Shown here one piece after another: positions 13,941 to 26,228 of a stretch of DNA of 64,000 nucleotides. Each line of letters opens with the position of its first letter. Positions within the stretch are counted from its first letter, which is position 1. Below the pieces are notes generated by a model. The model did not search any database, was not told the DNA's origin, and saw only the letters and a program-made list of their open reading frames with translations. The position numbers and the translations under genes are program-made. The DNA is from Sinohyriopsis cumingii (taxonomy: Eukaryota > Mollusca > Bivalvia > Unionida > Unionidae), in the NCBI GenBank assembly GCA_028554795.2, contig CM068828.1:21321936-21385935 (forward strand), written 5' to 3'.

Positions 13941-16099
13941 GAAATGACTCACAAATTAAACTTTGTGACTAAAGGCATAATCGTCAGGCGTACGAGCATC
14001 ATTGTTTAAAATTTAGACCTTTTTGCTCATCGCCTTAGGTCTTGATATCATTATTGACCCATTCTACATACTCTTGAAGTATTATGAGCTGTCTGAATTT
14101 ATGTTATGGACAACTTTATTTTTTGTGACTCTTGGTACATGGTTTTATCTAATGTTATATCTTTTATTTCATGGCTGTGAATAGGTCCGACTCGAAATGA
14201 GTTGTAAGGTCTGTTTTGTAGGGTCTACTGCGAAATATAGTCCAGTGGACGATGTATATAAAGTGAGAATTGAACAATCAGTTTTGTTCCTATGTTAGAG
14301 GACATCACATTTCTTGTGTTCATGTTGTAAGTCTGTAGACGTATTTTCATGTTGTACTTATATATGATTCGAGACGGAAATCATTTGCTTGGACTGTCCA
14401 GTGGAAATAGAAAGTCCGCATTATTTGGACTATAATATTATTCTGGAACTGATGTGAATTAATCAAAGGATATCTGGACTATGTCATCTCGATACCGTAA
14501 CTATTCCTGGCGGACCGGTACACTTCCAGTTTTAAAATTTATACACAACTTTTGAATAATTTAGGGCTTCATTTCAATTTTGTCAGCTTTATTCTTGATT
14601 CAGATCCTTATACCTTAAGTTCTTCTCATATTTCCATTTAAAACATTGACAATTAAAAAGTTTGTGAAGGTTTACAAAATTTGTTGGTAATGTTTCTTCA
14701 TGTTACTTAGGTTGTGATCATAGAGTCGTATTTCATAATATTGTTGAACCTTTCTGACTGAGCACCATGTATACAAGAGTTATTATTTTTCCTTGAAAAT
14801 TCGACATGAGTCTCTCCAGTTTCTTTTCTACAGTTCATAAATCTTTATCGATATGCCCCAGGTGCCGACTCATAATCCTTCGAGATACGTTACTTTAAAA
14901 AAATCATTAACAAGTTCTTGTACCGACAGTGAAATGTACAATTCATGAGCTTTGTGAATAAGTACACCTTGCAATAATAATCTCCTGTGCTGTTTTGGCC
15001 ATTTCGAATTTTCAGAAAGTTTCTCAAAACGAGGATAAGTTTTGTCTAGTACTTTTTCTCTGAAAGGGGGTAGCAGTCTGATATATCTTGTGACATCAAA
15101 ACCTGACGGTGGAGAGGTGCTTTCCGCTTGCCAGTCTAATTCTTTTAATTTGAATTACCTTATCTATCTTCTTTTTCTCTTTATATTGCATTCGCACTTA
15201 TCTCTCTTCTATTGTTCTTTCACTCTTCATATATTCTTTCTGCAATTGCATTTATTTGTCTCCTTCTTGAATTGCATTTAATTCTCTTTTTCCCTTTTTC
15301 TTTCCTGATTTTGGATTTATATTATTACTAAATTAAAGCTGAAGCTTTCTTGTTTTCTCTTTCCATCTGGATTTTTAAATTCTATATCATTTTAGAGCAG
15401 GATAAATACTTATTAATCAATCTCAACGTACTTTTATGCAATGTTTGTTTCCACCAAATAGATATATAATATTCATAATTAATTCCAGTGGTATTCCGAA
15501 TGAATTACAATTTTGAACCTGATGATATACCAGTATCTTTCAATAGTGATGATGTTTAGACAGTCTTGATGTATCACGATAAAATAATCCAAAATGTATC
15601 TGAATGAATTTATGATACTCCCAAAATAGGGATTTAGTGCTAAAAGTATTAATGAACAAAGTGTGATTCCAATAATAGATTTAAATTAATCTTCTCAATG
15701 TTTATCTGAACATTAATATAAATGCTTCCCCTAAAGACTGGTCCAATGAAAGGATAAAGACTTTCTGTTTACTTCCCCTTTATCAAAACCTAAGTCACAA
15801 TATGAGGACCAGAACGACAGTCAAAGGTCAAAGTTTAATTTATAGAAAATTGTATAATATCAGGTATATAACTAAAACTTTAGTAATGAGCTCGGTAAGC
15901 AGGTACGCCGGGAATTCCCATCGCAATAACAATGTCCTGACCTCAGTTCCGACTAAACATGTTTACCTTTAAACAATAATAATCACACAAATGCAAAATG
16001 AATATGCATAAGAACATGTCCCAGACGAAACCAATATGCAAATACTAGACATATGAGCCGTTAATAAACATGAAAGAGAATAATCATTGCCTATAATTG
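13941..16099. other. Intron sequence without recognised genes
   Basis: AT-rich. Pyrimidine-rich patches occur at about 15140-15370. Nothing coding was recognised. Confidence 0.5.
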
Positions 16100-16442
16100 A
16101 GTGTGTCTGTGTGTGTGTGCGAGTGTGTGTGCGTGTGATTCGGATTTTTAACGTAGCTTTAAAAATTTTTCAGTCATATCGCTACGATGTCTGCAGTGTT
16201 TTAGTTTATAGCGATGTCTAGCACTGGGGCATCATGTTGCAGACATGTAGCTTGATGTCCCAAGTCACATTATCGTGACACCAGGCCGACCAGTCCTAGC
16301 ACTAACCTCTTAATGCTGAGCGTCAAGCGAGGTAGCTGTTAGTATCATTTTTGTAAGTCTTTGATATGACTCGGCAGGGGATCGAACAAACGACCTCCCG
16401 CAGCCAAGGCGGATGTTCTAACCACTAGGCCACCGGAGCGGT
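16100..16442 (-). mobile_element. tRNA-derived SINE, copy 2
   Basis: Reverse-oriented copy of the SINE at 573-955. It starts (in + coordinates) with the GT-rich tail at 16100-16137. It ends with the tRNA-like head, where the B box (gatcgaac on the + strand, about 16380) and the A box (ccactaggccacc, about 16421) can be read on the minus strand. It matches copy 1 closely across the body. Confidence 0.8.
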
Positions 16443-17970
16443 CGACCATAATTTATGATTGCGTTGAAGACCTCAAAGCAGTAATATTCCTTCTGTGGTG
16501 AAAAATATCATTAACCGCCAAAGGCGAGCTAGAAATGAGAAGAAAGTTTAATTCTGTAGAAGATGTCAAATCAGACAAGAATCTGTGCAATTTGATGATG
16601 AAAAATATATAGAAGACTCACAAAAGGATGTAAGCAAAATAACTTTACGCAAAAACATAATTGCAAGAACGATAGGAAATTACCGAAATGGACAAAGATC
16701 TTTTAGTTGGACAACCAACACAGTTCGAGATAACGTTTAGTGCAAACATGGAGAACGTAAATTTAAAAGGTTGAGAAAAAATTATATCAGATGAATCAAT
16801 TAAGTGAATCTTGAAAGAAGTGGGTGTAACAATAGCTATAACTCCAATGATAGCGATGACTAAATCACCAGTTGGCATCCCTGACAGTATAAACATCGTC
16901 ATTATGTACTTTCTTTTCTACATGCTTTTATTCGCTTTGTTTCCCTTGATTTCTTGTTGCACTGTTACCGAGCAGTTTTCCTCGTTGGAGTGCCATTCGT
17001 TATTTCGTCAGTATTAATAGAATAGTTTAAACCAAACCTAAGCTTTGAACATACTGATGTATTCTCCCAACCTGTAATTGAAATTACACATTATCTCCTG
17101 ATTTCGAGATTGTTGCTTTATTGTAAAACGCTTGAAACAGTTTGTTACAATGTCTGACAACTCCTACTACAGCATATTTTTATACGATGGTTTGTGCTGT
17201 GCCCAATCACTGTTTGCTCTATTCACTTTTCCCAATTAGCGTTAGCTGTAGTCAGCTTTCAATAAAGCAAATACAACATTGCCTAGGATATGGAATGTAT
17301 ATTTAGCAGTTATAATCATATAAACATAATTTGCCCATGGCTGTTGATGGTATATTGAGTAGCTATGAAAATAAACATACTTGAATTTGAATTTAACTTT
17401 CTGGAAATTGTTTAAAGAGGTCTTGAAGTCTTCCTGTATTCCTTTTTGATAAAAAACTGGAGATTTATACATTTACAAATGGTCTCGTGGTGCTTGTATC
17501 CTACACAATATTGTTTTATTTTAAACATTTTACAAGTTTCCAACAAAATCTAATGAATATAGCAGTATGCATGCAACGTAACAATGCTCATCTAGTACTT
17601 CTATGTAGGTTACATTCCTTTTCTTGTCAGTCAGTAAATTCTTTCACTTTAGCCACGTCGGCAGTCTTCAAAGATAATCATGCCCCTTTTCTTATTCACT
17701 GGAACAGTATTGCTTGGTTAAAACAAGTTTTCAATGCAATGCATAAGAAATGGCCCCTTTAAATTTTTTATCATATCTCAAACTCATTTGTTTGGTATCA
17801 TCCGAAATGTATGTTGTATACCCGAGGTCCAGATCTTGACGGCATATATGTGTTATGTCCTTTCAGGTTTGATCACTGCACTTTTGTTTTTTTTCTTCTT
17901 CATCTTCAGTATCATTACTATAATTTGTTGTTCTTTGATCATTTTTGTATGTATTCATTTTTAACGTATG
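16443..17970. other. Intron sequence without recognised genes
   Basis: End part of the large receptor intron. Several short open frames (16645-16902, 17487-17762, 17734-17964) show no domain and are probably chance. Confidence 0.5.
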
Positions 17971-17974
17971 TATT

Positions 17975-17978
17975 GTAA

Positions 17979-18030
<52 letters not shown>
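17975..18030. repeat. (AAT)n/(ATT)n microsatellite next to a splice acceptor
   Basis: A run of ATA repeats passes into ATT repeats and ends directly at the acceptor aattcag of the receptor tail exon. The self-complementary halves could form a hairpin immediately upstream of the 3' splice site. Confidence 0.85.
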
Positions 18031-18033
<3 letters not shown>

Positions 18034-18037
18034 TCAG

Positions 18038-18323
18038 GTGGTACAAAGCAAGGAATCTTTTGAGACGATCTCACAGTAACGGAGAATCAGCATATGATGG
18101 CATTTACCGGCCTCCATCGTCTGACTACGCCACAATAGATGATACACAATTATACGACGTACTAAAGGGATGTAAATCTGACATGCCAGTCGAGGGAGGC
18201 AAAAAATCTGTTGTTAAAAATCAAGGAAGTGCATGTTTACCTATTGAGATGGAATTGATGTATGTCAACATGGCGTTAAACACCAGGATTGAGACAGAAC
18301 TGTTTACTGATATTTCCAAATGA
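18038..18323 (+). CDS. Receptor cytoplasmic-tail exon (terminal exon)
   Basis: The terminal exon follows the acceptor aattcag and is entered in phase 2, giving Arg at the join with the 5607 exon and then WYKARNLLRRS. The tail has about 94 residues and ends at TGA (18321-18323). It is rich in tyrosine motifs: IYRPP, DYATI and LYDVL close together, then LMYVNM near the end. YATI and YDVL are separated by five residues, resembling an ITAM with slightly short spacing. YVNM fits both PI3-kinase (YxxM) and Grb2 (YxN) SH2 binding. This suggests tyrosine-kinase-coupled signalling, as in Draper/MEGF-type invertebrate receptors. That role is inference. Confidence 0.8.
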
Positions 18324-18541
18324 GAAATGTGTTATTCCGAGTAAGAAGAAATCAGAGTAAAGTACCATCCTCGCATCAAAATTCTCCTCCCCAATTTCTG
18401 ATACTACAACGGAGTACAAATGAGTTTACTTTAATCTCAAATATTAAAAGAAATATCAAAATTAAAGAAACGAAAATGAAATTTGATAAATATGGAAACA
18501 ATTGCAGTTTGACTGCCATAAATGTGTAGGATAGTATGAAC

Positions 18542-18547
18542 AATAAA
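18542..18547 (+). terminator. Polyadenylation signal AATAAA
   Basis: AATAAA lies about 220 nt after the receptor stop codon, a plausible 3' end for this gene. Confidence 0.5.
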
Positions 18548-19637
18548 TGCCACTAAACCCAACTTCTGAATATATTACGCAGGACATACATTTACTTCAA
18601 TGAAGCAAACCACGCTCTTCTCCTGCCCCTGCCCACACCCTTCTCCTGCCGCTGCCTACACTCTTCCTGTCCATGTACTCGTTTTTGGACCTTCAAGTAA
18701 TGATCAATACATATGCCTAAATACAGTAGAAATCGGCATTGAATACTTAAAGACCGGTACTTCATTTATCGCCTTTCGATTACATGCTACCCATTGTGAA
18801 TGGATATTGGAATATCCATACATTCCTTAATGTAATTTTAGCACATTCGATCTATTTTGCTTTGTACAAAGTATTACGTGGTGTATATTATATTTAGTGC
18901 AGATATTCATCATTCATCCTAACATGTACCGTAATGGATATTTTATAAATTTTGTTATTTACAAAATACATTATATATCAATTACTTATTAATTTGCTCA
19001 TCAGTTTCTTTTGTTGATTTGTCTGTAAATAGCACGTGTCCATCAAATATAGGTAAATTGTCAACAGTGTCGTAATAGACAGCTTGCAATTAGAAACATC
19101 ACCTTAAACATTATCGATTATCAGTATAAATACATCTTATATCAATTTATTCATCATTACGTTTCAACAGTTTGAAATTTGCCAAAAATCAGTCATAATT
19201 ACTGATTTTAATGTATTAATCTCTGCAATACTTACAATACTTGCTGTTTGAATTAGTACACATTCAAATCTTGTAAGTTATTCATAAATTAGTAACTTTG
19301 TTTTCAACCCTGTAAAATAAATTGTTGTAGTCTACTCGCTGCCTTTATTTAAAGTTATTGAACATTCACACTAAAGAATCAAAACGAGACGTAAACATTC
19401 TCATTTTTTATAGACCCAGATATCTGCATGACGAGTTTAATTACAAAACAAACTGGACTATTGGAAATCATCGATGCGTATAATTAATCATATTATTCTC
19501 ATATAAAAAGGTGAATCGGAGCTGATGACGAAAAGACAAGTAAAAATTAATCAAATACTGAAAAACAAAGTAAACAAAACAGAAAGCTTCTAATTTGGAA
19601 AATCTTATTTTTTTTTTTGCTTAAGCCGCATAAGAAG
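18548..19637. other. Intergenic, nothing recognised
   Basis: AT-rich. No coding or structural feature found. Confidence 0.5.
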
Positions 19638-20004
19638 CATGCCCTAGAAAGTTCACACAATAGCAATAGTCGGCACTGACAGATAATAGCAATGTTATAA
19701 AAACATCCAATAGAAAGATTACAACATAGCAATAGTCAGCATAGACAAATGATAACAATGGTATAAAAATGTGCAATAGAATGCTTACAACATAGCAATA
19801 GTCAGCATTGACAGATAACAACAACGGTATAATAAGGTGCAATAGAAAGCTCACAACATATCAATAGTCAGCATTGACAAATAATAGCAACGGTATAACA
19901 AGGTGCAATATAAAGCTCACACAATAGCAACAGTCAGCATTCACAGATGATAGCAATAGTATAAAAACGTGCAATAGAAAGCTCACAGCACAGCAATGGC
20001 TGAA
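19638..20004. repeat. 66-bp minisatellite, about 5.5 copies
   Basis: Units begin gtgcaatagaaagctcac (or variants) at 19638, 19704, 19771, 19837, 19903 and 19969, a 66-67 bp period. Each holds tagtcagcattgacagat. The array creates spurious minus-strand open frames with internal repeats. Confidence 0.85.
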
Positions 20005-22274
20005 TACCATTACATTAATTTGAAACGGACGTGAATACATATATTTTTAAAAAACATTAAAGAACCACTTAGTGAGAACTACTATTATAGATAGAACATA
20101 TTACAAGGAACAACTACACGAATAGGCATTATGTTTCAACGACTCAGAACCAAGTATGTTCCAATCATTGATAGAAGAGATATTCATATAGGCTTGTTTC
20201 GAATACGAACAACGAATAATACATATATGCATACCTTTTGTACCAGTTTTTACTTTGCTTAATTTATATCTCTTTAAATCCTTTTTGTGCGCTTGGATTG
20301 TAAAACTCTACTATTATTTTATGTTGTTGAATCTATGGTCTTGAACTAAGTAACAGAAAAGGACGAAAAACCTAGAAGTTTTGTAACATGCAACAAATAA
20401 GGTATTCCTCAACAATGCAATCTTAAAATTGAAAAAAGAAGTTAAAGTATTGTGAATTAAATCCAAAAAATTCCTGAAAGTTCTATCACAAGTGCAAATG
20501 TATGAAGTTTCAATTGAACTCCTGCGGTTATTAAAGTAAAATACAATATTGAATGTGTTGATGTGCATGTAATCTCGAACGTGCTAATGTGTAATGGCCG
20601 AGAAAACTACCATGTGTTAAGTCTTTTGATGTGTCACAACTCTATAATCCAAAATTGCCTTTGACTGAATTCATTATAATTCCAAATTAATGTTTTAATC
20701 CACAAATACTATTGATCACTTGGCAGTTACAGTGAATAATAATTTTAATACATAGATCCACATAAATTAAAAAGCAAAACAATACTGATTCCACTTCGGA
20801 TGTTACGGCAAGAATGAGTAATTTTCAAGTAAACGACATTGATAAAGAGAGCTGAGACACAATATTAGAGCCTCCTTTCTAAAACATTCAAAGTTGTAAG
20901 CAAGTTTTTTTTTAATTTCCAAGTAAAAATCTAATATCCCACATTCAGAAATGAGAAAATATGCTCCATTAATAATGATGTGAATATTTAATATATAATC
21001 ATAGAGAAACATTAGATATGCATTATGTTGTTTGCAAATGTCACTGGTCAGGTGCACCTTTAACTTGATTTTGGACTACGGTCAATTACAAAATACTAAT
21101 AGACAGAACATAAAATCATTTATTAAAACTAATATTACGTAATTGTGTACATTTATTGTTTAAGTGTATCTGGAATAAATGTACTTGGGTTTCGTTTCTG
21201 AGCGCAACGTTACCTGAGGGCGGTTTATTTATATTTCTATCATACATTATTTCGATATAGTGAGTTCAGTTCAATCCATGCTGCTATATCTCCAGATGTA
21301 GAGGTATGTGAATTGTAAAGTTGTATTATTTTCTTAACTGAATTATAGTAGAGAGTTGTTTTGTTTTATTGTTCTAACATTTATTGCGCATTTGTGATAG
21401 TTCTGAACTATGTAATGCAACGCTAGTCTGTTTTTAAGTTTACCAGTGAATAACTGAACAGAAGAATTGTATCCACACAAATGTTGCATATATTAAGGGA
21501 CGAGCGAATGCTACTTCAAGTTCTGTTATATTCTGCCTGATGCAGACTGGTATACGAACCTGATTATTGTGGTAATCTCGTACAGCAGTCCCGATGAAAT
21601 AATTTTTTATGAAATCAGTATGTCTACGTACGTGCATGCGTAACACATGTCATTGTATTTTATACATTACCGTGTGGCATGTACTACACGGCCTTAGGCA
21701 TTATAGCTACAGCTGTTGGGACGGCCATTGTTAGACTGCGAACGGAGACGATGTGTTTGTCGGAGTCAGCATAGTTTATTTGAACTGTCTGTTTTGGGTA
21801 GTGTGCTGTTGGAGCTGTCCGTCTTGGAGCCGAGATGTGTCTGAAGTGCGTTGTCTGTGATGTGACGGAGTTTGTGTGAAAGCCATTATTTGACTGTCAG
21901 TGTTGGATAGGTGTACTGGGCAGTGTAGGGTTGCTGGTGCTGTGTTGTCAGCTGTGGAACATTGTCTTGGAGGAGTGGTCTTTACCGTGGTGCTGGTTTG
22001 GATGTTGAGTAGAAGTTATGTGTGACTTGGTACCTGGTTTGATGTTGTCGGTGGTGACGTTTCCACGGAGAAAGATAGTGATTATCTCGTGTTGAGAGAC
22101 CAAAGCTCTGAGACCAACGGGCCTGCAGGGAACATGGGTCCTAGAGATCCTTTGGCAGGCTGGGAGGGGCGGACCATTTGTAGTGGCCTCTTGACCATCC
22201 GACAGTGGTGAAACATAAGATACAGTATCCCGTCATCTGGACGCCACAGGGTATCTCCCACCTTTGGGTTACTT
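20005..22274. other. Intergenic, mostly unremarkable
   Basis: AT-rich to about 21.7 kb, then G/T-rich at 21.7-22.1 kb. A segment near 21180-21320 (gtacttgggtttcgtt, then atttcgatatagtgagttcagttca, then gtagaggtatgtgaatt) resembles 37025-37300 and is probably part of a dispersed repeat. No gene recognised. Confidence 0.4.
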
Positions 22275-22385
22275 ACCATTATCGCTATTCGAGCAGAAAA
22301 TCCACCATTATCGCTAAAAGAGCAGACATGCCATCATTATTGCTATTGGAGCTAACATCATTATCGCTATCTGAGTGAAACTTAT
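22275..22385. repeat. Short tandem units containing attatcgctat
   Basis: Four degenerate units of roughly 25-35 bp, each with (c)attatcgctat followed by a gagc-type end. Confidence 0.6.
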
Positions 22386-23049
22386 CATTGTTTTGAACTT
22401 CGCCTATCACTATTTTCAGTGATTAATCGTTTCTTTTATTCGTATAATTTTTGTTTAATTTCACTTCATTTATTATTGTTCACAATTAGTTTTTAATTAC
22501 ATCTTACAATTTGATCCCGGTAGGAACCCTATCAGGTTTCCTTATATCAGTTATTTAACTCGGTGGACATCATTGTATTAAAATACCAGTGTTGAAATGT
22601 TATGCACACGAGTTTGGTATAGGGTTTCTCTGTCTTTAATCATATATAAATAGATATCGTGTTTTCATTATCATTCTTAGTGTCTACATTGTAATAACCT
22701 GACCCCAACCCGGGTCATCTTGTTACAGCTATCATACAATACATATTATATATACATAACATTATATAATATGAATAATGCTATATTATTATAAATAAAT
22801 AAAAAATTCTATTATACCAAGTTTGAGGATTTGTTATAGTTGTTTGATGTTAAGTGCAAGATGTGATCAACAATTAAGTTTGTTCAGCAATATCGTTTAA
22901 TTCTCTCTTTCACATGCACACATATACACACATATTGTATGTAATGGTGGTGATAGAGTGTGTTTGTAGGTAACAAAGCTGAAATGGGTGTTTTGTATGT
23001 CCACGCGTTCCATATTTTGGTAGTGGTGCATATTGTTAGTTTTGTATGA
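22386..23049. other. Intergenic, AT-rich
   Basis: No gene. A 16-bp imperfect inverted repeat (tgtaataacctgaccc ... gggtcatcttgttaca) lies at 22690-22727. Its meaning is unclear. Confidence 0.4.
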
Positions 23050-23545
23050 GGGGTGGTTTCCTTCAGGCATATAAAGTGGTACGTTTGTCATTCTGTCTAA
23101 CAATCGTTGACTGGTCACGATAGAAGAAAATCAGTAGGATAGCAAGATTGATTGAACTCCATATGTATCTGGACGAGTTGGCTGTAGATGCTGTTGAAGA
23201 AACTGCAAGAATTCAAGAGGAGTAGAAAAGAAAAAACAAGAGGAGAAGGAAACGTAAAAGCAAATTCAACCTCACCTCATTCTCAGACAGACCTGTGAGG
23301 TGAAACCTGCGGTGAGGACGCCATTACCACAACCACAGCGCCAGCCACAACCACCGAAAGCTGCTGTCACCTGGATTGAAAACTGGGAAGAGGAGTTGGA
23401 GAGAAAGCGAAGTGAGTAGGAGCACACAACATCCGCGGGTCTTCGCAAAGCAGAAGGAGAGAACGAGTCTTCACTATCCCTCAAACTGAAGAATGGGATA
23501 GTGAAGCCAAACATACCCCATCTGCGCTCCCAACAATAGCAGTTG
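23050..23545 (+). pseudogene. Relict Polinton gene related to the 40334-40645 coiled-coil gene
   Basis: A promoter-like block (gaggggtggtttccttca plus catataaag, 23050-23076) is followed by a broken frame. It starts near 23122 and reads KISRIARLIELHMYLDELAVD, which matches RISKLLELQIHLEYVRRLVNEL of the gene at 40334-40645, also at nucleotide level (ttgaactcc...atctgga). A second segment near 23465-23530 reads IPQTEEWDSEAKHTPSALP, matching the C-terminal IPEAEDWGAEANHPPSSLP of the same gene. Stops at the GAG-TAG near 23222 and later, plus a frame change, show decay. It therefore belongs to a divergent relative of the Polinton at 38.4-55.8 kb. Confidence 0.75.
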
Positions 23546-24000
23546 ATACGGAGAATGATTGGAGTCAACATTGTGTGTGTGGTGCTAGACCTAGAAGGTG
23601 TGAGCATTGAGTGGGTGCATTTGGAGCTAACCATATCTATAGAAAAGAGTTACTGGGTGTCTTGGTATGTTAGTATATGTGAGTGTCTTTTCACAAAAAG
23701 CCCTAATCTAATGAATGTTTGTTTTCTGTTAGAGTTTAGTAGTGTCAATAAACACTATATCACTTTGATTGGGTGATATTATGTTTGGTATTTTTTTACT
23801 GATTGTAGATTGTATGTGATGGTTTGGGTATGTTTTGTTAGAAAAAGGCTTTCCTGCTCCACTATGAGATGGTATGAGTACAGTGTGTTTTGTTGGTATT
23901 AGTGTGTTAGTTTTATAAAAACATGTAAAACCTGTTTCTTTAAGGTCGGCACTGTTAACTCTTTTGGTTTTTGTGGTATGTGATACGTGTTGTTGGTGTA

Positions 24001-24042
24001 AGGGGATATTTTCCTTCACGTTCGTTTTTGAGGCATATAAAC
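24001..24042 (+). promoter_or_regulatory. Relict copy of the Polinton promoter box plus TATA
   Basis: ggggatattttccttcacgt followed by a catataaa TATA at 24034. It matches the box upstream of the intact Polinton genes at 40334 and 41149 (ggggatgttttccttcacgt on their coding strand). Confidence 0.7.
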
Positions 24043-24082
24043 CGATGTATTCTTCAGTCGTACCATTCAGCACTACCACTGA

Positions 24083-24441
24083 ATGATGGCGTCCAGTAAC
24101 TTTCACAAGCTTGAAAAGTTACAAGAGGTAAGAGATACTCTAAAAATGGTAGAACAGTTGCTAGAACAAGTGCAGGTAGGCTGGTACAATCCTCAGAGAA
24201 TAACAATTAAAGCGAATAACTTAAGGAGACCAAAAGGGATTTTGAAAGATGTAATAAAAGAGGAAAAAGAAAATAGAGGAAAAAGGAGAAAAGGAGAAGA
24301 TGAATAACGAGAAGAAGGACTAAGAAAATAAAAAGAGGAAAAAACGAGAAGGAAGAGGATGGGAAAGAAGACGAAGAAGAAGAACAATGTAATAGCGAAG
24401 ATGAGAAATTGGTGGAAAAGACGAATGGAGGAACGAAATTA
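24083..24441 (+). pseudogene. Relict Polinton stem-loop gene, lysine/glutamate-rich
   Basis: An ATG 40 nt after a TATA box opens a 74-residue frame (MMASSNFHKLEKLQEVRD...) that becomes very K/E/R-rich. After a frame break, coding-like purine-rich sequence runs on to a TAG near 24439. A histone-type stem-loop follows 12 nt later. Layout and composition resemble the gene at 41149-41505 (short N-terminal helical part, charged middle, stem-loop end), but residue similarity is weak. It sits between the relict at 23.05 kb and relict polymerase sequence at 26.2 kb, so it is probably part of one decayed Polinton. Confidence 0.55.
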
Positions 24442-24453
24442 GAAAAGACCAAC

Positions 24454-24469
24454 GACCCTTTTCAGGGCC
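24454..24469 (+). terminator. Relict histone-type 3' stem-loop
   Basis: GACCCTTTTCAGGGCC: the same stem and TTTC loop as in the intact Polinton with one stem mismatch, followed by ACTCC. After exactly 12 nt comes CGAACAGA at 24482, the equivalent of the purine box CGAAAAGA in the intact copies. Confidence 0.75.
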
Positions 24470-24619
24470 ACTCCATTGCCTCGAACAGATGTCTACTCAG
24501 TTGCCATATTTGTGTATCTGTATGTGTTTGTGTATTTGTTGGTTTGTTTGTTTGTTTATTTGTATATGTTGACCCATACACTCTTGACCCTAGACAGAAC
24601 CACCATGTTCTATTTTCCA

Positions 24620-24812
24620 TAATGCCCGAGAGAGTCCCTTTGTTCAATTCCCATATTGACCTCCTTTTTAAATGACCATATATCCCCCAAGTGGTCCAAC
24701 AGATTATGTTCAAATCCCATGTTGCCCCCCAGGTGGCCCAGTATGTTATATTCCCATATTGCTCCCACGTGGACCACCATGTTAAATACCCACATTGATC
24801 CCAAGTACATCC
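24620..24812. repeat. Degenerate minisatellite (cccatattg...ggtggcc units)
   Basis: About four units of roughly 50 bp with cccatattg / gcccccaggtgg / ccaNNatgtta blocks. Confidence 0.6.
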
Positions 24813-26228
24813 ACCCTTTTCTCCCGATATAAAATCATATTGTCCAGCGGTTCTCCACTATACTACTATCTCAAGTCTAAATGTATGAAGTTAGAATTGA
24901 ATTCCAGTGATGTTTAAAATAAATTGCAATCTGTTCCAGGGATTTAATCAATATGTTCTAATAAAAAGAATAGAGTGCTGAATGTATAGATTCTTCTTCT
25001 AAGACTACTTCTATCACTACTAATGAGTCTATAATTGCTGTTTTACATATATGCAAGATATTTAAAAACAGTTCTTGGACAATGTGTAAAGATGGAGCGA
25101 GCTTTCCTGCAGGACTGATCTTTACCGTCTATGATATCGACCATTTAAAATGCATGAAATCCTTATTAAAGATTCTCGTGAATGTTATGCATTTTAGAGT
25201 TCATTTAGATCCGGCAGTTTGTTCGATAACGCTTCAAATGAATGGGTCTAATTACATCGCTTTTACTGGTATATCTTAAAACAGTCTCTGCGAAATATTT
25301 GTATTGCATTACATTATAAACCGCATTTGCATTTTGTCCAAACAAAGCACAATACTAAGAGCTGCATATGAGAGAAAGAGACCTTTATTATCAAGACTTC
25401 TAAACACTTTATAACTAAATCGACGTTCACCACTGAGACACTAGCAGCAGCAGCAATAGCTAATGACAGTACAACATCGGCAGGAATGGGACACGGTTAT
25501 AGGAAATGTTTAAGGCAGTTACAACTAATGATGTCAAGTCCACAAGTTTAAGTTACTCAAGAAACCCCTCTAGTCGTTTTCGTGGCCACCTATATCTATT
25601 ATTGCCTAATTAAATAAATTTTGAACCCCTCAATGATCAACCTTGTGCGTGTGTTAGTTTTGGAATATCGTATTCAGACTGAAAGAAACAAGGAGACAAA
25701 GGTGCGAGTTTTCTTTGATATATATTCTTTAAATCACAATCATTATCACAGTTCATAACACAGGACAAAATCCATGTTCTTCCTTCTTTCTTTCTCTTAG
25801 CGTCGTTCTCTTTTGAATTTTTCAAAAGCTTTTTCTTTATTTTTTTCTGCCTGTCTTGCCCAATTAGAACTTCTTTACTACTATGTGATCTTTGTGTGAT
25901 TTTCTTTCTGAAGGCTGAAAGAAAATATTATTTTAGGATGAGAAGTTCCATACATTGTGAGAGTGTGTTGGCCCAGTGAAATCAAATGTTGAATCAAAAT
26001 GAAACGAGTACATCTTGCTAAGGAGAAACCATAAGAAGCCATGAGACAACTTTTCCCCACTTTCGGTGTTACCTCATAAGCTAAGTGAAATGTTACACAA
26101 ATGTAAGCGATATTAAAGATGACATAAGTGATCCTAAGCCAACACTACATGCTGCCACTACCAGACCTAGAGAATCAAGATTTACCGAAGAGAAAGTCGC
26201 TTGGATATTCCTGAAGATTAGTAGAAAA
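24813..26228. other. Non-coding or decayed sequence between relict Polinton parts
   Basis: Nothing recognisable. Probably decayed element sequence, because Polinton-like segments lie on both sides. Confidence 0.4.

Noticed and set aside
22690-22727. tgtaataacctgaccc...gggtcatcttgttaca as an LTR end
   Set aside because: Only a 16-bp imperfect inverted repeat. No matching LTR, primer-binding site or duplication seen.
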